NCBI RefSeq assembly: GCF_000422425.1
Contig: NZ_AULT01000030.1
Location: forward strand, 1-64,000
Source: Oceanospirillum beijerinckii DSM 7166
GTDB lineage: Bacteria > Pseudomonadota > Gammaproteobacteria > Pseudomonadales > Halomonadaceae
Reading direction: 5' to 3'
DNA length: 64,000 nucleotides
Below are positions 45,038 to 54,196 of this stretch, in pieces (within the stretch, counting starts at the first letter, position 1; every line of letters begins with the position of its first letter). The notes under the pieces were generated by a model. The model was given only the letters and a program-made list of their open reading frames with translations. It was not told the DNA's origin and did not search any database. Made by a program: the position numbers and the translations under genes.

Positions 45038-47044
45038 TTAGTCGTCCAGTTCTTCCAGCAGTTCGGAAACTGTGCCAACGATGTTGTCCACAGTGAAACC
45101 AAACTCTTCAAACAGTTGATCTGCCGGTGCAGATTCACCGAAGGTTTCCATACCGATGATGGCACCTTCAAGACCCACGTACTTGTACCAGAAGTCTTTG
45201 TGCGCTGCTTCGATTGCGACACGAGTGATCACGTCAGCAGGCAGTACAGGCTCACGGTAAGCCGCGTCCTGTGCATCAAAACGATCGGTAGAAGGCATAG
45301 AGACTACACGGATCTTCTTGCCCTCTGCAGTCAGCTTCTCTGCCGCATCCAGCGCCAGAGTCACTTCGGAACCGGTAGCGATCAGGATAGCATCAGCTGT
45401 ACCTTCGCAGTCCTTCAGTACGTAAGCACCACGGGCGATGTTCGCCAGCTGCTCTTCAGTACGTGGCTGATGCGCCAGGTTCTGACGAGACAGGATCAGA
45501 GAAGTCGGGCCGTCGTTACGCTCCAGCGCTGCTTTCCAGGATACGGCAGTCTCTACCGCATCACATGGACGCCATACGCTCATGTTTGGCGTGCCACGCA
45601 GGCTAGGTACTTGCTCAACCGGCTGGTGAGTCGGACCGTCTTCACCCAGACCGATAGAGTCGTGGGTGAATACGTAGATAGCGCGCTGCTTCATCAGAGC
45701 CGCCATACGTACTGCGTTACGGGCGTATTCCATAAAGATCAGGAAGGTCGCACCGTAAGGGACAAAACCACCGTGCAGCGCCACACCGTTCATGACGGCA
45801 GCCATACCGAACTCACGTACACCGTAGTGCATGTAGTTACCGGAAGCATCGTCAGCGGTGATCGCTTTTGCACCGTTCCAGAAGGTCAGGTTAGATGGTG
45901 CCAGATCCGCAGAACCGCCCAGCAGTTCAGGCAGCTCAGGACCAAAGGCGTTCAGGCTGTTCAGAGACGCTTTACGGGTCGCAACGGTCTCGCCTTTTTC
46001 CTGGCAGGCTTTGATGTACGCATCGGCTTTCTCAGCGAAGTCTGCAGGCAGGTCGCCGTTCATACGACGCTCCAGCTCAGCGGCCAGCTCAGGATGTGCC
46101 GCCTGGTAAGCTGCAAATTGCTCTGCCCACGCGCTTTCAGCTGCTGCACCTTTCTCCTGTGCATTCCAGCCCGCTGCGATCTCTGCAGGAATTTCGAATG
46201 GCGCGTGAGGCCAGTTCAGGCGCTCGCGGGTCAGTGCGATTTCGTCATCACCCAGAGGTGCACCGTGGCAATCCTCTTTACCTTCTTTGTTTGGTGAACC
46301 AAAACCGATGATGGTCTTACAGATGATCAGGCTTGGCTTATCAGCTTCTGCTTTAGACGCTTCAACCGCGGCTTTGATCTCTTCTGGATTGTGACCGTCT
46401 ACTTTGATCACGTGCCAGCCGTAAGCATCAAAACGCTGTGCGGTGTTATCAGTAAACCAGCCTTCTACTTCACCATCGATAGAGATGCCGTTGTCATCGT
46501 AGAACGCGATCAGTTTACCCAGACCCAGTGTACCGGCCAGAGAACATACCTCGTGGGAGATACCTTCCATCATGCAGCCATCACCCAGGAAGGTGTAGGT
46601 GTAGTGATCAACAATCTCGTGACCGTCACGGTTGAACTGACCCGCTAAGGCTTTTTCAGCCACTGCCATACCTACCGCGTTAGCAATACCCTGACCCAGA
46701 GGACCGGTGGTCGTTTCAATACCAGGCGCATAACCGTGCTCAGGGTGACCTGCGGTTTTAGCGTGCAGCTGACGGAAGTTTTTCAGATCGTCGATAGACA
46801 GATCGTAGCCGCTCAGATGCAGCAGAGAGTACAGCAGCATAGAACCGTGTCCGTTGGACAGGACAAAGCGGTCGCGGTTGTACCAGTTCGGGTTCTGTGG
46901 GTTGTGCTTTAAGAAGTCGTTCCATAGCACTTCAGCAATATCAGCCATCCCCATTGGGGCACCGGGGTGACCGGACTTGGCTTTCTGGACGGCGTCCATG
47001 CTCAAGGCACGGATGGCATTAGCTAAATCAGAACGGGAAGGCAT
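45038..47044 (-). CDS. tkt: Transketolase
   Basis: A 668-residue thiamine-diphosphate enzyme of full length. It moves two-carbon units between sugar phosphates in the pentose phosphate and Calvin-type routes. CAGGAGCCAGGTAAGC precedes the start. [13 protein letters not shown] is the TPP-metal site, and [35 protein letters not shown] and [16 protein letters not shown] are conserved substrate and cofactor segments. It is divergent from metK with 593 bases between. The usual next gene (epd) is moved away by the island. Confidence 0.97.
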   Translation of the reverse strand: MPSRSDLANAIRALSMDAVQKAKSGHPGAPMGMADIAEVLWNDFLKHNPQNPNWYNRDRFVLSNGHGSMLLYSLLHLSGYDLSIDDLKNFRQLHAKTAGHPEHGYAPGIETTTGPLGQGIANAVGMAVAEKALAGQFNRDGHEIVDHYTYTFLGDGCMMEGISHEVCSLAGTLGLGKLIAFYDDNGISIDGEVEGWFTDNTAQRFDAYGWHVIKVDGHNPEEIKAAVEASKAEADKPSLIICKTIIGFGSPNKEGKEDCHGAPLGDDEIALTRERLNWPHAPFEIPAEIAAGWNAQEKGAAAESAWAEQFAAYQAAHPELAAELERRMNGDLPADFAEKADAYIKACQEKGETVATRKASLNSLNAFGPELPELLGGSADLAPSNLTFWNGAKAITADDASGNYMHYGVREFGMAAVMNGVALHGGFVPYGATFLIFMEYARNAVRMAALMKQRAIYVFTHDSIGLGEDGPTHQPVEQVPSLRGTPNMSVWRPCDAVETAVSWKAALERNDGPTSLILSRQNLAHQPRTEEQLANIARGAYVLKDCEGTADAILIATGSEVTLALDAAEKLTAEGKKIRVVSMPSTDRFDAQDAAYREPVLPADVITRVAIEAAHKDFWYKYVGLEGAIIGMETFGESAPADQLFEEFGFTVDNIVGTVSELLEELDD

Positions 47045-47637
47045 GCTTACCTGGCTCCTGGGTGTGTGATGCTCTTATAAACAGAGGTATCACTGCAAAG
47101 TATGTTCATGGCCTGCCAGAGCGTTAACGATACGTTCAAAGCGTATAAGTTAAGCTCAAAATGGGACAAACCACCGTAAATAGGCGCGTATTGTCGCTTA
47201 TAAGGCCGCACTCTTCAAACCCTGAACTTCATTTCATGACAGATAGAATGGAATAACACGGCAATTGCGAATGAATTTTATCCTCCATAGTGAAAATGAG
47301 CGTTTTTCAGGGTAATTTTAGTAAATTTCATTGTGCATTCAGCAGGGCAAATGGCTACAATTAACGATTAACCTTAGGCGCGTCCCATTCGATGGTGTTT
47401 TTATAACGCTCCAAGCCATGACCTCTTATGCAATGGGGTCTTCAACGTGGTGGACGAGGACTTGCCGGGTCATCGCTACACCCGGTTGGATTGTTCTATT
47501 GAGCGACCCTCCTGCCGGTCAAACCAACAGTCATACGTTTATCCTTGTATGTCTGTTACAGGAGGTCAGGTCTTAACCTATTTAAAAGGTCTGGCTAATT
47601 CCTTATTTTCAACTCCTTTGAGGGTAATAAGAGAATC
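47045..47637. other. Long divergent region between tkt and metK with structured metK leader
   Basis: About 590 bases. The left half should carry the tkt promoter. TACAAT at 47356-47361 is a possible -10 box of metK, which would leave a leader of roughly 270 bases. Within it CCGGGT/ACCCGG (about 47465-47486) makes one hairpin, and a longer two-part hairpin spans 47505-47567. The length and structure suggest control of metK at RNA level. No protein gene is convincing. Confidence 0.5.
47505..47567 (+). promoter_or_regulatory. Structured metK leader hairpin
   Basis: Outer arms GACCCTCCTG (47505-47514) and CAGGAGGTC (47559-47567) with one bulge enclose inner arms AACAGTCATAC (47526-47536) and GTATGTCTGTT (47547-47557) with one mismatch. 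The structure lies 70 bases before the metK ATG. No known riboswitch class was recognised from the primary sequence. Confidence 0.5.
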
Positions 47638-48828
47638 ATGAGCGAATACTCTTTATTTACGTCTGAATCTGTATCTGAAGGCCATCCGGACAAAATCGCT
47701 GACCAGATTTCTGATGCCGTACTCGATGCGATTCTGGCGGAAGATAAGTACGCCCGTGTTGCCTGTGAAACTATGGTAAAAACTGGTGTTGCCATTGTTT
47801 CTGGTGAAATTTCCACTTCTGCCTGGATCGATCTGGAAGATCTGGTCCGTAATGTTATTAATGACATCGGCTATACCTCTTCTGATGTAGGCTTTGACGG
47901 CAGCACCTGTGGCATCATCAACCTGATTGGTAAGCAATCCGTTGATATCGCACAGGGCGTTGATCGTAAGAAGCCTGAAGATCAGGGTGCCGGTGACCAG
48001 GGCCTGATGTTCGGTTACGCGTCTAACGAAACCGAAGTACTGATGCCTGCACCTATCACTTTTGCTCACCGCCTGGTTGAGCGTCAGGCTGAGACCCGTA
48101 AGAACGGTCTGCTGTCTTGGCTGCGCCCGGATGCTAAATCTCAGGTTTCCTGCCGTTATGAAAACGGTCAGGTATCTGCAATTGATGCCATCGTTCTGTC
48201 CACTCAGCACAACCCTGAAGTTTCTCAGGAAGATCTGCGTGAAGCGGTAATGGAACTGATCATCAAGCATGAGATTCCTGCTGAGTTGCTGACGAAAGAC
48301 ACCAAGTTCCATATCAACCCAACGGGTAACTTTGTTATCGGTGGCCCTGTGGGTGACTGTGGCCTGACCGGTCGTAAAATCATCGTAGATACCTACGGTG
48401 GTATGGCTCGTCACGGCGGCGGTGCGTTCTCTGGTAAAGATCCATCCAAAGTAGACCGTTCTGCGGCTTACGCGGGTCGCTATGTTGCGAAAAACATCGT
48501 CGCAGCAGGCCTGGCGGACCGTTGTGAGATTCAGGTGTCCTACGCGATTGGTGTTGCAGAGCCAACGTCTGTATCTATCAACACCTTTGGCACAGGTAAG
48601 ATCTCCGACGAGAAGATCATCCAGCTGGTGCGTGAGCACTTCGATCTGCGTCCATACGCAATCACCAGCATGCTGGATCTGCTGCACCCTATGTACCGCC
48701 TGACTGCAGCATACGGTCACTTTGGCCGTAATCCTTTTGAGATGACCGTGGGCGATGACACCTTCACGGCATTCCCATGGGAAAAAACCGATAAAGCTGA
48801 CGCACTGCGTGCTGATGCTGGCCTGTAA
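47638..48828 (+). CDS. metK: S-adenosylmethionine synthetase
   Basis: A 396-residue enzyme that makes SAM from methionine and ATP. TTTGAGGGTAATAAGAG lies before the start. Signature segments are [31 protein letters not shown] and [16 protein letters not shown], matching family motifs for metal, ATP and methionine binding. Codons are those of a highly expressed gene. ahcY follows on the same strand, so SAM making and SAH removal are side by side. A long leader with hairpins precedes the gene. Confidence 0.97.
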   Translation: MSEYSLFTSESVSEGHPDKIADQISDAVLDAILAEDKYARVACETMVKTGVAIVSGEISTSAWIDLEDLVRNVINDIGYTSSDVGFDGSTCGIINLIGKQSVDIAQGVDRKKPEDQGAGDQGLMFGYASNETEVLMPAPITFAHRLVERQAETRKNGLLSWLRPDAKSQVSCRYENGQVSAIDAIVLSTQHNPEVSQEDLREAVMELIIKHEIPAELLTKDTKFHINPTGNFVIGGPVGDCGLTGRKIIVDTYGGMARHGGGAFSGKDPSKVDRSAAYAGRYVAKNIVAAGLADRCEIQVSYAIGVAEPTSVSINTFGTGKISDEKIIQLVREHFDLRPYAITSMLDLLHPMYRLTAAYGHFGRNPFEMTVGDDTFTAFPWEKTDKADALRADAGL

Positions 48829-48884
48829 TCTGATTACTCTCAATTAGATACAGACCCGGATGATCTGTTTTGTCACAGAGCATC

Positions 48885-48906
48885 TATAATGTACGGTTAA
48901 CGTACA
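48885..48906 (+). promoter_or_regulatory. ahcY promoter with overlapping palindrome
   Basis: TATAAT at 48885-48890 is a perfect -10 box; no good -35 was found. Its last T begins the palindrome TGTACG-GTTAA-CGTACA (48890-48906). The site resembles the yefM operator at 38780-38798 in sequence and in its overlap of the -10 box. Confidence 0.6.
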
Positions 48907-48908
48907 CC

Positions 48909-48937
48909 ACAAAGCAGGAGCCTGGCTCCTGCTTTGT
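48909..48937 (+). terminator. Strong hairpin downstream of metK
   Basis: ACAAAGCAGGAG (48909-48920) pairs with CTCCTGCTTTGT (48926-48937). It lacks a T-run afterwards, so it may end metK poorly, stabilise its 3' end, or belong to the ahcY leader. Confidence 0.5.
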
Positions 48938-48965
48938 CGCATCTGATTGTCAGCCCTGCTGGCAT

Positions 48966-49050
48966 CACATCGGACTGAGGGGCGCTGCAACGGAGTTTAT
49001 TCCGCTACGCTCAGACCGATGCCAAATTTTATTATTGCAAGGGCGCCCAT
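48966..49050 (+). promoter_or_regulatory. SAH riboswitch
   Basis: The conserved core GAGGGGCGCTGCAACGGA lies at 48977-48994. CATCGG-A-CTGAG (48968-48979) pairs with CTCAG-A-CCGATG (49010-49021), and CGGA...TCCG forms the next helix. GGGCGCCC (49041-49048) provides the pseudoknot partner of the GGGGCGC segment. The RNA lies right before the ribosome binding site of ahcY, as expected. Binding of S-adenosylhomocysteine in this class turns expression on. Confidence 0.92.
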
Positions 49051-49071
49051 TCACCTGAATGGAGAAACCTA

Positions 49072-50466
49072 ATGAGCTTCACTGACTACAAAGTCGCTGA
49101 TATCTCTCTTGCTGACTATGGCCGTAACGAAATCCGCATCGCTGAGTCTGAAATGCCGGCGCTGATGGCGATTCGTGAGAAGTACCGTGCCGAGCAACCG
49201 CTGGCTGGCGCTAAGATCATCGGTTGTATTCACACGACCATCCAGACTGCCGTGCTGATCGAAACACTGGTAGCCCTGGGTGCAGAAGTTCGTTGGTCTT
49301 CCTGTAACATCTTCTCTACGCAAGACCACGCTGCTGCAGCTATCGCTGCTCAAGGCATTCCGGTATTTGCCTGGAAAGGTGAGACAGAAGAAGAGTACGT
49401 TTGGTGTCTGGAGCAAACCATCAATAAAGACGGTGCGCCATGGGATGCCAACATCCTGCTGGACGACGGCGGTGATCTGACCGCTCTGATCCACGAGCAA
49501 TACCCAGCTATGCTGGACAGCATCCACGGCGTATCTGAAGAGACCACCACGGGTGTTCACCGTCTGATCGAGATGATGCACAAGGGTACTCTGAAAGTCC
49601 CTGCGATCAATGTAAACGACGCGGTAACCAAGTCCAAGAACGATAACAAATACGGCTGTCGTCACTCTCTGAACGATGCCATTAAGCGCGGTACTGACCA
49701 CCTGCTGTCAGGTAAAAAAGCCCTGGTGATCGGTTACGGTGACGTGGGTAAAGGTTCTGCGGCATCTCTGCGTCAGGAAGGCATGATCGTTTCTGTTACA
49801 GAAGTGGATCCTATCTGTGCGATGCAGGCATGTATGGACGGTTTCGAAGTGGTTTCTCCGTTTAACAACGGTGAATTCGACGGTACTGATGCCTCTATCA
49901 ACAGCGCACTGTTGGCAAAAACCGACCTGATCGTAACCACGACCGGTAATTACAACGTCTGTAACGCCAACATGCTGAAAGCCCTGAAAAAAGGTGCTGT
50001 GGTATGCAACATCGGTCACTTCGATAACGAGATCGATACCGCTTACATGCGTGAAAACTGGGCGTGGGAAGAAGTGAAGCCACAGGTACACAAGGTATTC
50101 CGCGATGCTAAGCCAGGTACTGATGTCAACCTGGATAGCAGCGACTACCTGATCCTGCTGTCTGAAGGCCGTCTGGTGAACCTGGGCAACGCCACCGGTC
50201 ACCCATCCCGTATCATGGATGGCTCTTTTGCTAACCAGGTACTGGCTCAGATCCACCTTTACCAAGCAGGCTTTGCTAACCTGTCTGCTGAAGAAAAAGC
50301 GGCGAACATCACTGTTGAAGTTCTGCCTAAGCAGCTGGATGAAGAAGTAGCTCGCTATATGGTTGAAGGCTTCTGCGGCGTGATTACCAAACTGTCTAAA
50401 GAGCAGGCAGACTATATTGGTGTTGACGTTGAAGGCCCATTCAAGCCAGAAAGCTATAAGTACTAA
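49072..50466 (+). CDS. ahcY: Adenosylhomocysteinase
   Basis: A 464-residue NAD-dependent enzyme that splits S-adenosylhomocysteine into adenosine and homocysteine. This relieves product inhibition of methylases. The NAD site is [32 protein letters not shown] and [13 protein letters not shown] are conserved active-site segments, and the C-terminus ends PFKPESYKY as in the family, with Lys and Tyr reaching the neighbouring subunit. TGGAGAAACCTA is the ribosome binding site, just after the SAH riboswitch. A terminator follows. No metF or metH lies in this window. Confidence 0.97.
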   Translation: MSFTDYKVADISLADYGRNEIRIAESEMPALMAIREKYRAEQPLAGAKIIGCIHTTIQTAVLIETLVALGAEVRWSSCNIFSTQDHAAAAIAAQGIPVFAWKGETEEEYVWCLEQTINKDGAPWDANILLDDGGDLTALIHEQYPAMLDSIHGVSEETTTGVHRLIEMMHKGTLKVPAINVNDAVTKSKNDNKYGCRHSLNDAIKRGTDHLLSGKKALVIGYGDVGKGSAASLRQEGMIVSVTEVDPICAMQACMDGFEVVSPFNNGEFDGTDASINSALLAKTDLIVTTTGNYNVCNANMLKALKKGAVVCNIGHFDNEIDTAYMRENWAWEEVKPQVHKVFRDAKPGTDVNLDSSDYLILLSEGRLVNLGNATGHPSRIMDGSFANQVLAQIHLYQAGFANLSAEEKAANITVEVLPKQLDEEVARYMVEGFCGVITKLSKEQADYIGVDVEGPFKPESYKY

Positions 50467-50499
50467 TCAGCCCTCTTAGCTGACTTCAGTATTTAGAGA

Positions 50500-50530
50500 T
50501 AACCCCGCACTTGCGGGGTTATTTTTTATC
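50500..50530 (+). terminator. Terminator of ahcY
   Basis: AACCCCGCA (50501-50509) pairs with TGCGGGGTT (50512-50520), followed by ATTTTTTAT. Confidence 0.92.
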
Positions 50531-50609
50531 TCTGACTGCTTTTTTAGACCATACAAAAAAACCGTCTTCCCTGACGGATGGCTATTTAGTCACCTAAAAA
50601 CCTTTGAGA

Positions 50610-50897
50610 TTAACTGCTGATAATACGGGCGCTACCGTGGCAGTGAATCAGTAACTTGTTGGGGGCAGCCAGGGCATCAATGGTGAACAGTTGGGCATGC
50701 TTAGTGACGGCCAGATAACGCTCTTCCCTGCCACTGAGTTGCAGCGTCTGACCTAACTCAACAACACAGAACTCGTCTACCTCAAATACAATCTGTTCGA
50801 TGGCATAGATTTGGCGCTCAAACACCAATAGCTTGACTTGATCTGTCCTGGGCTGTGCAGACATAACAATTCCATCAGCGGTCAATATAAAACTCAT
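50610..50897 (-). CDS. Hypothetical protein
   Basis: A 95-residue protein of unrecognised family. It is beta-rich with alternating hydrophobics (VKLLVFERQIYAIEQIVFEV; LLIHCHGSARI) and has neither signal peptide nor membrane helix. TTAGGGCCAAGTC precedes the ATG as a modest ribosome binding site. It fills an otherwise empty region between ahcY and the DUF1275 gene and does not overlap another gene, which favours a real gene. No function can be assigned. Confidence 0.5.
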   Translation of the reverse strand: MSFILTADGIVMSAQPRTDQVKLLVFERQIYAIEQIVFEVDEFCVVELGQTLQLSGREERYLAVTKHAQLFTIDALAAPNKLLIHCHGSARIISS

Positions 50898-51161
50898 GAC
50901 TTGGCCCTAATCTTCAGCGGCAACCTGTTTCAGAACAATATAACCAAAACCAAAGCGACAGAATATTACGCGTTATTACACCTATCCTAACCCCTGCTCA
51001 AGCCTGACTTTATACATACTTAACCGGCACTATCACTATGCCTTACACCTTGATGATAAAAGAGTACCTGAGGCTAAGGTCATCTCCCTTCAGTCAGATC
51101 TGTTTGATAGACTCCAGATTCACACAGGGTCTGACTTCATTCGAAACAGGGAGACATTGAC

Positions 51162-51881
51162 GTGATTTCAAGACTGCCACGCTGGATTGAGTACGGTGCA
51201 TTTCTACTCGCCCTAATGGCTGGTACGATCAATGCGGTGGGGCTGCTCGGTTTCCAGCATCAGTCTATCTCCCATCTTTCCGGCACAGTTACTCTGCTGG
51301 GCAGTGACATTCTGCACCTATCACCCGAGACACTGTCCACAACACTGCACTTAGCCGGTGTCGTGGTAAGCTTTATGCTGGGCGCGATGGTGTCCGGTTT
51401 TATGATGCCCCATGTCTCACTCAAACTGGGGCGGCATTATGATGCACTGCTGATCATTGAAGGGCTGTTGCTGCTGGGAGCCATTTTTCTGTTAGAACAA
51501 GGTTCGTTATCGGGCCACTATCTTGCTTCCGCGGCCTGCGGTCTGCAGAATGCGATGGTGACCCGTTACAGTGGTGCGGTCATTCGTACCACACATATGA
51601 CAGGTATTGTGACAGATCTGGGCATTATGCTAGGGGCGGCATTACGCAATAAACCCATCGACCGGAGAAAGCTGATTTTACTGAGCCTGCTGCTGTTAGA
51701 CTTTACCGCAGGCGGTATTGTGGGCACCTGGCTCTATCAAAACTATCAGTTTATGACACTGTCAGTACCGGCTGTTATCTGCTTTATTCTGGCGCTGTAT
51801 TACCGCCTGTACCGCATCCGCTTTGCCCGCCGAATTGCATTGAAACGTCAAAAGGGCTCAACATCTGGAGAAAATAAATAA
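51162..51881 (+). CDS. DUF1275 (YoaK-family) membrane protein
   Basis: A 239-residue membrane protein starting at GTG with GGGAGACATTGAC upstream. About six membrane helices alternate with short loops. LMAGTINAVGLLGF, SHLSGTVTLLG and CGLQNAMVTRYSGAVIRTTHMTGIVTDLG are the family signatures. A basic C-terminal tail (YRIRFARRIALKRQKG) should be cytoplasmic. Members are common in bacteria but the transported or sensed compound is unknown. It is a single gene. A hairpin with AAAAAGCCG/CGGCTTTTT follows at about 51994-52040. Confidence 0.88.
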   Translation: MISRLPRWIEYGAFLLALMAGTINAVGLLGFQHQSISHLSGTVTLLGSDILHLSPETLSTTLHLAGVVVSFMLGAMVSGFMMPHVSLKLGRHYDALLIIEGLLLLGAIFLLEQGSLSGHYLASAACGLQNAMVTRYSGAVIRTTHMTGIVTDLGIMLGAALRNKPIDRRKLILLSLLLLDFTAGGIVGTWLYQNYQFMTLSVPAVICFILALYYRLYRIRFARRIALKRQKGSTSGENK

Positions 51882-51993
51882 GTCACGCCAGATCCTGTGA
51901 TTCGAAGCTCACCATAAATCACCGACCTCTTTATTCGATAATCCTGAACAAGCTTGTACAATAACCGTAACCATAACCGTCAAGTCAGACAAC

Positions 51994-52040
51994 AAAAAAG
52001 CCGCTACTGGATCGTCAATCAATCACTAACGGCTTTTTGT
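51994..52040. terminator. Long-loop terminator after the DUF1275 gene
   Basis: AAAAAGCCG (51995-52003) pairs with CGGCTTTTT (about 52030-52038) around a loop of about 26 bases. It is likely usable in both directions. Confidence 0.6.
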
Positions 52041-52080
52041 TTATTCTCTCTATTTGTAAAAGAGGCTTAAGCACAAAACT

Positions 52081-52217
52081 TATACCATTCCCGATAAATT
52101 TCTTGATATCAAGCAGGTTGGATAAGCGAAGCGCCATCCGACACTGACTTCGGTACCTGATGATTGTCGGAAGGCACCTTGCAGCTTTTCCGACAACAAC
52201 TTATCTGGTTTGGTATT
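52081..52217 (+). repeat. Dispersed ~140-bp inverted-repeat element, copy 4
   Basis: Starts TATACCATTCCCGATAAATT and ends CAACTTATCTGG...TGGTATTA. It is slightly shorter than the others, with small deletions in the inner hairpins. It lies between the convergent DUF1275 gene and plsC. Confidence 0.9.
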
Positions 52218-52249
52218 AAAGAGAGCGGTTATATTAATCTCTTTTGAAT

Positions 52250-53023
52250 TTAGTCCGCGCTCTTCTCTGTTGCTTCAGCCTTCTTCTCTTCAACTCGCAC
52301 CGGTGGCAGATCAGACAAACGATCCACCTGAGCTTCCAACCATTCGGTCACCTCGGCATGCACATCATTGACATGGCGACCTTCGGTCTGGATCAGCGGA
52401 CCAAAGCAAACACGGATAGTACCGGCTTTTTTCTTTAACGGGCTGGAAGTCCAATGCTCACCGGCATTATGAGCCACTGGCAGAATCGCTTTACCACTTT
52501 TGGTCGCCAGCATAGCCCCGCCTTTTTTATGATCGCCACGAGTGCCCGGCTCGGTGCGGGCGCCTTCAGGAAACGCCAGTACGGAGAAGCCTTCATCCAG
52601 GCGCTGCTTGCCCTCTTTCAGCAGTTGTTTCATGGCTGCAGCGGGTTTACTGCGATCCACAGGAATCGGTTGCAGTGCCTTCATGCCCCAGCCAAAGAAA
52701 GGGATCTTCAGCAGCTCCTGCTTCAGTACGGTACTCATTGGCTGAGTGACCAGCTGTAGGTACAGGGTTTCCCACTCGGATTGATGGTTCGCCAGAATTA
52801 CGACAGTTTCACCGTTTTGTGGAATATGCTCAGCACCTTCGATCTCATAGCGCACACCACAGGTAATACGCAGCCACAACAGCACAAACCAGTTATAACG
52901 CAAAATCAACCAGGCACGGGTTTTAGGTGGGGTCAGTAGAGCAATCGGTGTCACGATACAGGACACCAGTACCAGGGCCAGTGAATAACCCAGATAAAAA
53001 ATAATGGCTCGTAACGCAGTCAT
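52250..53023 (-). CDS. plsC: 1-acyl-sn-glycerol-3-phosphate acyltransferase family protein
   Basis: A 257-residue PlsC-family acyltransferase that makes phosphatidic acid at the inner membrane. Two hydrophobic segments at the N-terminus (about 4-27 and 38-53) anchor it. The catalytic box is NHQSEWE near residue 78, where the usual HX4D ends with Glu instead of Asp. FPEGARTEPG is the second conserved block. A lysine-rich tail ends the protein. It directly follows the RmlD-like gene with no gap, so they are one operon. The symbol is by family; other lysophospholipid acyltransferases look the same. Confidence 0.85.
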   Translation of the reverse strand: MTALRAIIFYLGYSLALVLVSCIVTPIALLTPPKTRAWLILRYNWFVLLWLRITCGVRYEIEGAEHIPQNGETVVILANHQSEWETLYLQLVTQPMSTVLKQELLKIPFFGWGMKALQPIPVDRSKPAAAMKQLLKEGKQRLDEGFSVLAFPEGARTEPGTRGDHKKGGAMLATKSGKAILPVAHNAGEHWTSSPLKKKAGTIRVCFGPLIQTEGRHVNDVHAEVTEWLEAQVDRLSDLPPVRVEEKKAEATEKSAD

Positions 53024-53956
53024 CTACTTACTTTCCTCAGAATGGACGACTTCCTCGGGTTGCTCAGCCTGGGCAGCTTTGCGACTATCAGCAATATGCT
53101 CCAGATACCCCACCAACGCAGGACGCCAGCTGCGCTGCTTAATACCGAAGTGATCCATAATCTTTTGACAATTCATCTCTTTATGCAGCGCCTGCTTACC
53201 GGTTAAACCCAGTGCAGCAGCCGATACTGAGCGGGCTTCCGCCATCATATCCAGCAGTCCCTGATCCTGTCCCAACTCAACCAGCAGCTCGGCAAACTCA
53301 AAGCGGCTGATCGGCTCAACACCGGCATATTGATAGGTTCCCCAGCAGTCCGCACCACAATCCATCTGTTGTAACATAGCAATAATCACACGGGCGGCAT
53401 CGGCAACAGGGGTTGGCGAAAACATAATATCGCTGGCATCCTGTACACCTTTACTGCTCTCAGCCTGCGCCACCATTTGGCTTAACCAGCCCTTGCTGTT
53501 CGCATCAAACAAGGTGCCAAGACGCAGAATCAGGCGACGTTTCAGCAATTGGCGGATCGCTTCTTCGCCCTGCCACTTACTTTCACCGTACGCATTCAGC
53601 GGGTGAACGTTATCCTTCTCATGGAAAGCGATACCACGGGTTTCACCCACAACATCATCCGTAGAGATATGCAGCAGAGCACTGCCTGTTTCCAGACAGA
53701 TATGCGCCAGGTGATCCGGGAAGATAGCATTGATCTGCCAGGCCCTGTCCGGCTGCTGCTCCACCTTTTTGCTATCGGCAAATTCGTAGGTATTGAGCAC
53801 AAAGTCCACGGATAGCTCTGCCAGCTGACGCTGCAGCTCAGCAATATCATCAGGGTCACCCTGATACACCGTACACCGAATACCACGGATCGCCTCAGCG
53901 TATTGCAAAATACCTTGTGCCAGAGAGGACTGATCCTCTATGAAAAAAATGTGCAT
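53024..53956 (-). CDS. RmlD-like sugar-nucleotide reductase (SDR family)
   Basis: About 310 residues from Met 53956, with AGGAACAGGGT upstream. The extended short-chain dehydrogenase fold is shown by LLHISTDDVVGE, then the catalytic YGESKWQGE (Tyr-x-x-x-Lys). The overall layout matches dTDP-4-dehydrorhamnose reductase. The opening MHIFFIEDQSSLAQGILQYA lacks the full GxxGxxG loop, which in RmlD is normally G..GQLG, so cofactor binding may be altered or the substrate different. An acidic tail (EQPEEVVHSEESK) ends it. No other rhamnose genes are nearby, and its partner in the operon is plsC. Confidence 0.8.
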   Translation of the reverse strand: MHIFFIEDQSSLAQGILQYAEAIRGIRCTVYQGDPDDIAELQRQLAELSVDFVLNTYEFADSKKVEQQPDRAWQINAIFPDHLAHICLETGSALLHISTDDVVGETRGIAFHEKDNVHPLNAYGESKWQGEEAIRQLLKRRLILRLGTLFDANSKGWLSQMVAQAESSKGVQDASDIMFSPTPVADAARVIIAMLQQMDCGADCWGTYQYAGVEPISRFEFAELLVELGQDQGLLDMMAEARSVSAAALGLTGKQALHKEMNCQKIMDHFGIKQRSWRPALVGYLEHIADSRKAAQAEQPEEVVHSEESK

Positions 53957-54196
53957 ACCCTGTTCCTGTCTGAAGGATAATCCCAACATCGACAACGACT
54001 AAAGCCCATCAGAAGGATGTATTCAGCTCAGCAGTCAGAGTTGGGGTGATGCTTTGGGGATACGAATTGTACCGTATTGCTCGCTGGATTGCAGATCTCT
54101 AAATCAATCGCAGGCATGCTATACCGGGACAAGTATAATGCCAAGGTCGTCGATCAAGCCAAACGACGTCCCCGGAGAACAGTCAGAGAGAGCTTT

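Noticed and set aside
45116-46297. 393-codon frame antisense to tkt
   Set aside because: Same cause: biased codons of a highly expressed gene leave the opposite strand open. No motif.
47331-47641. Two short frames in the metK leader
   Set aside because: They overlap each other and the hairpins, lack ribosome binding sites, and are not protein-like.
47653-48843. 396-codon frame antisense to metK
   Set aside because: Mirror of the biased metK codons with no recognisable motif. The metK frame has all family motifs.
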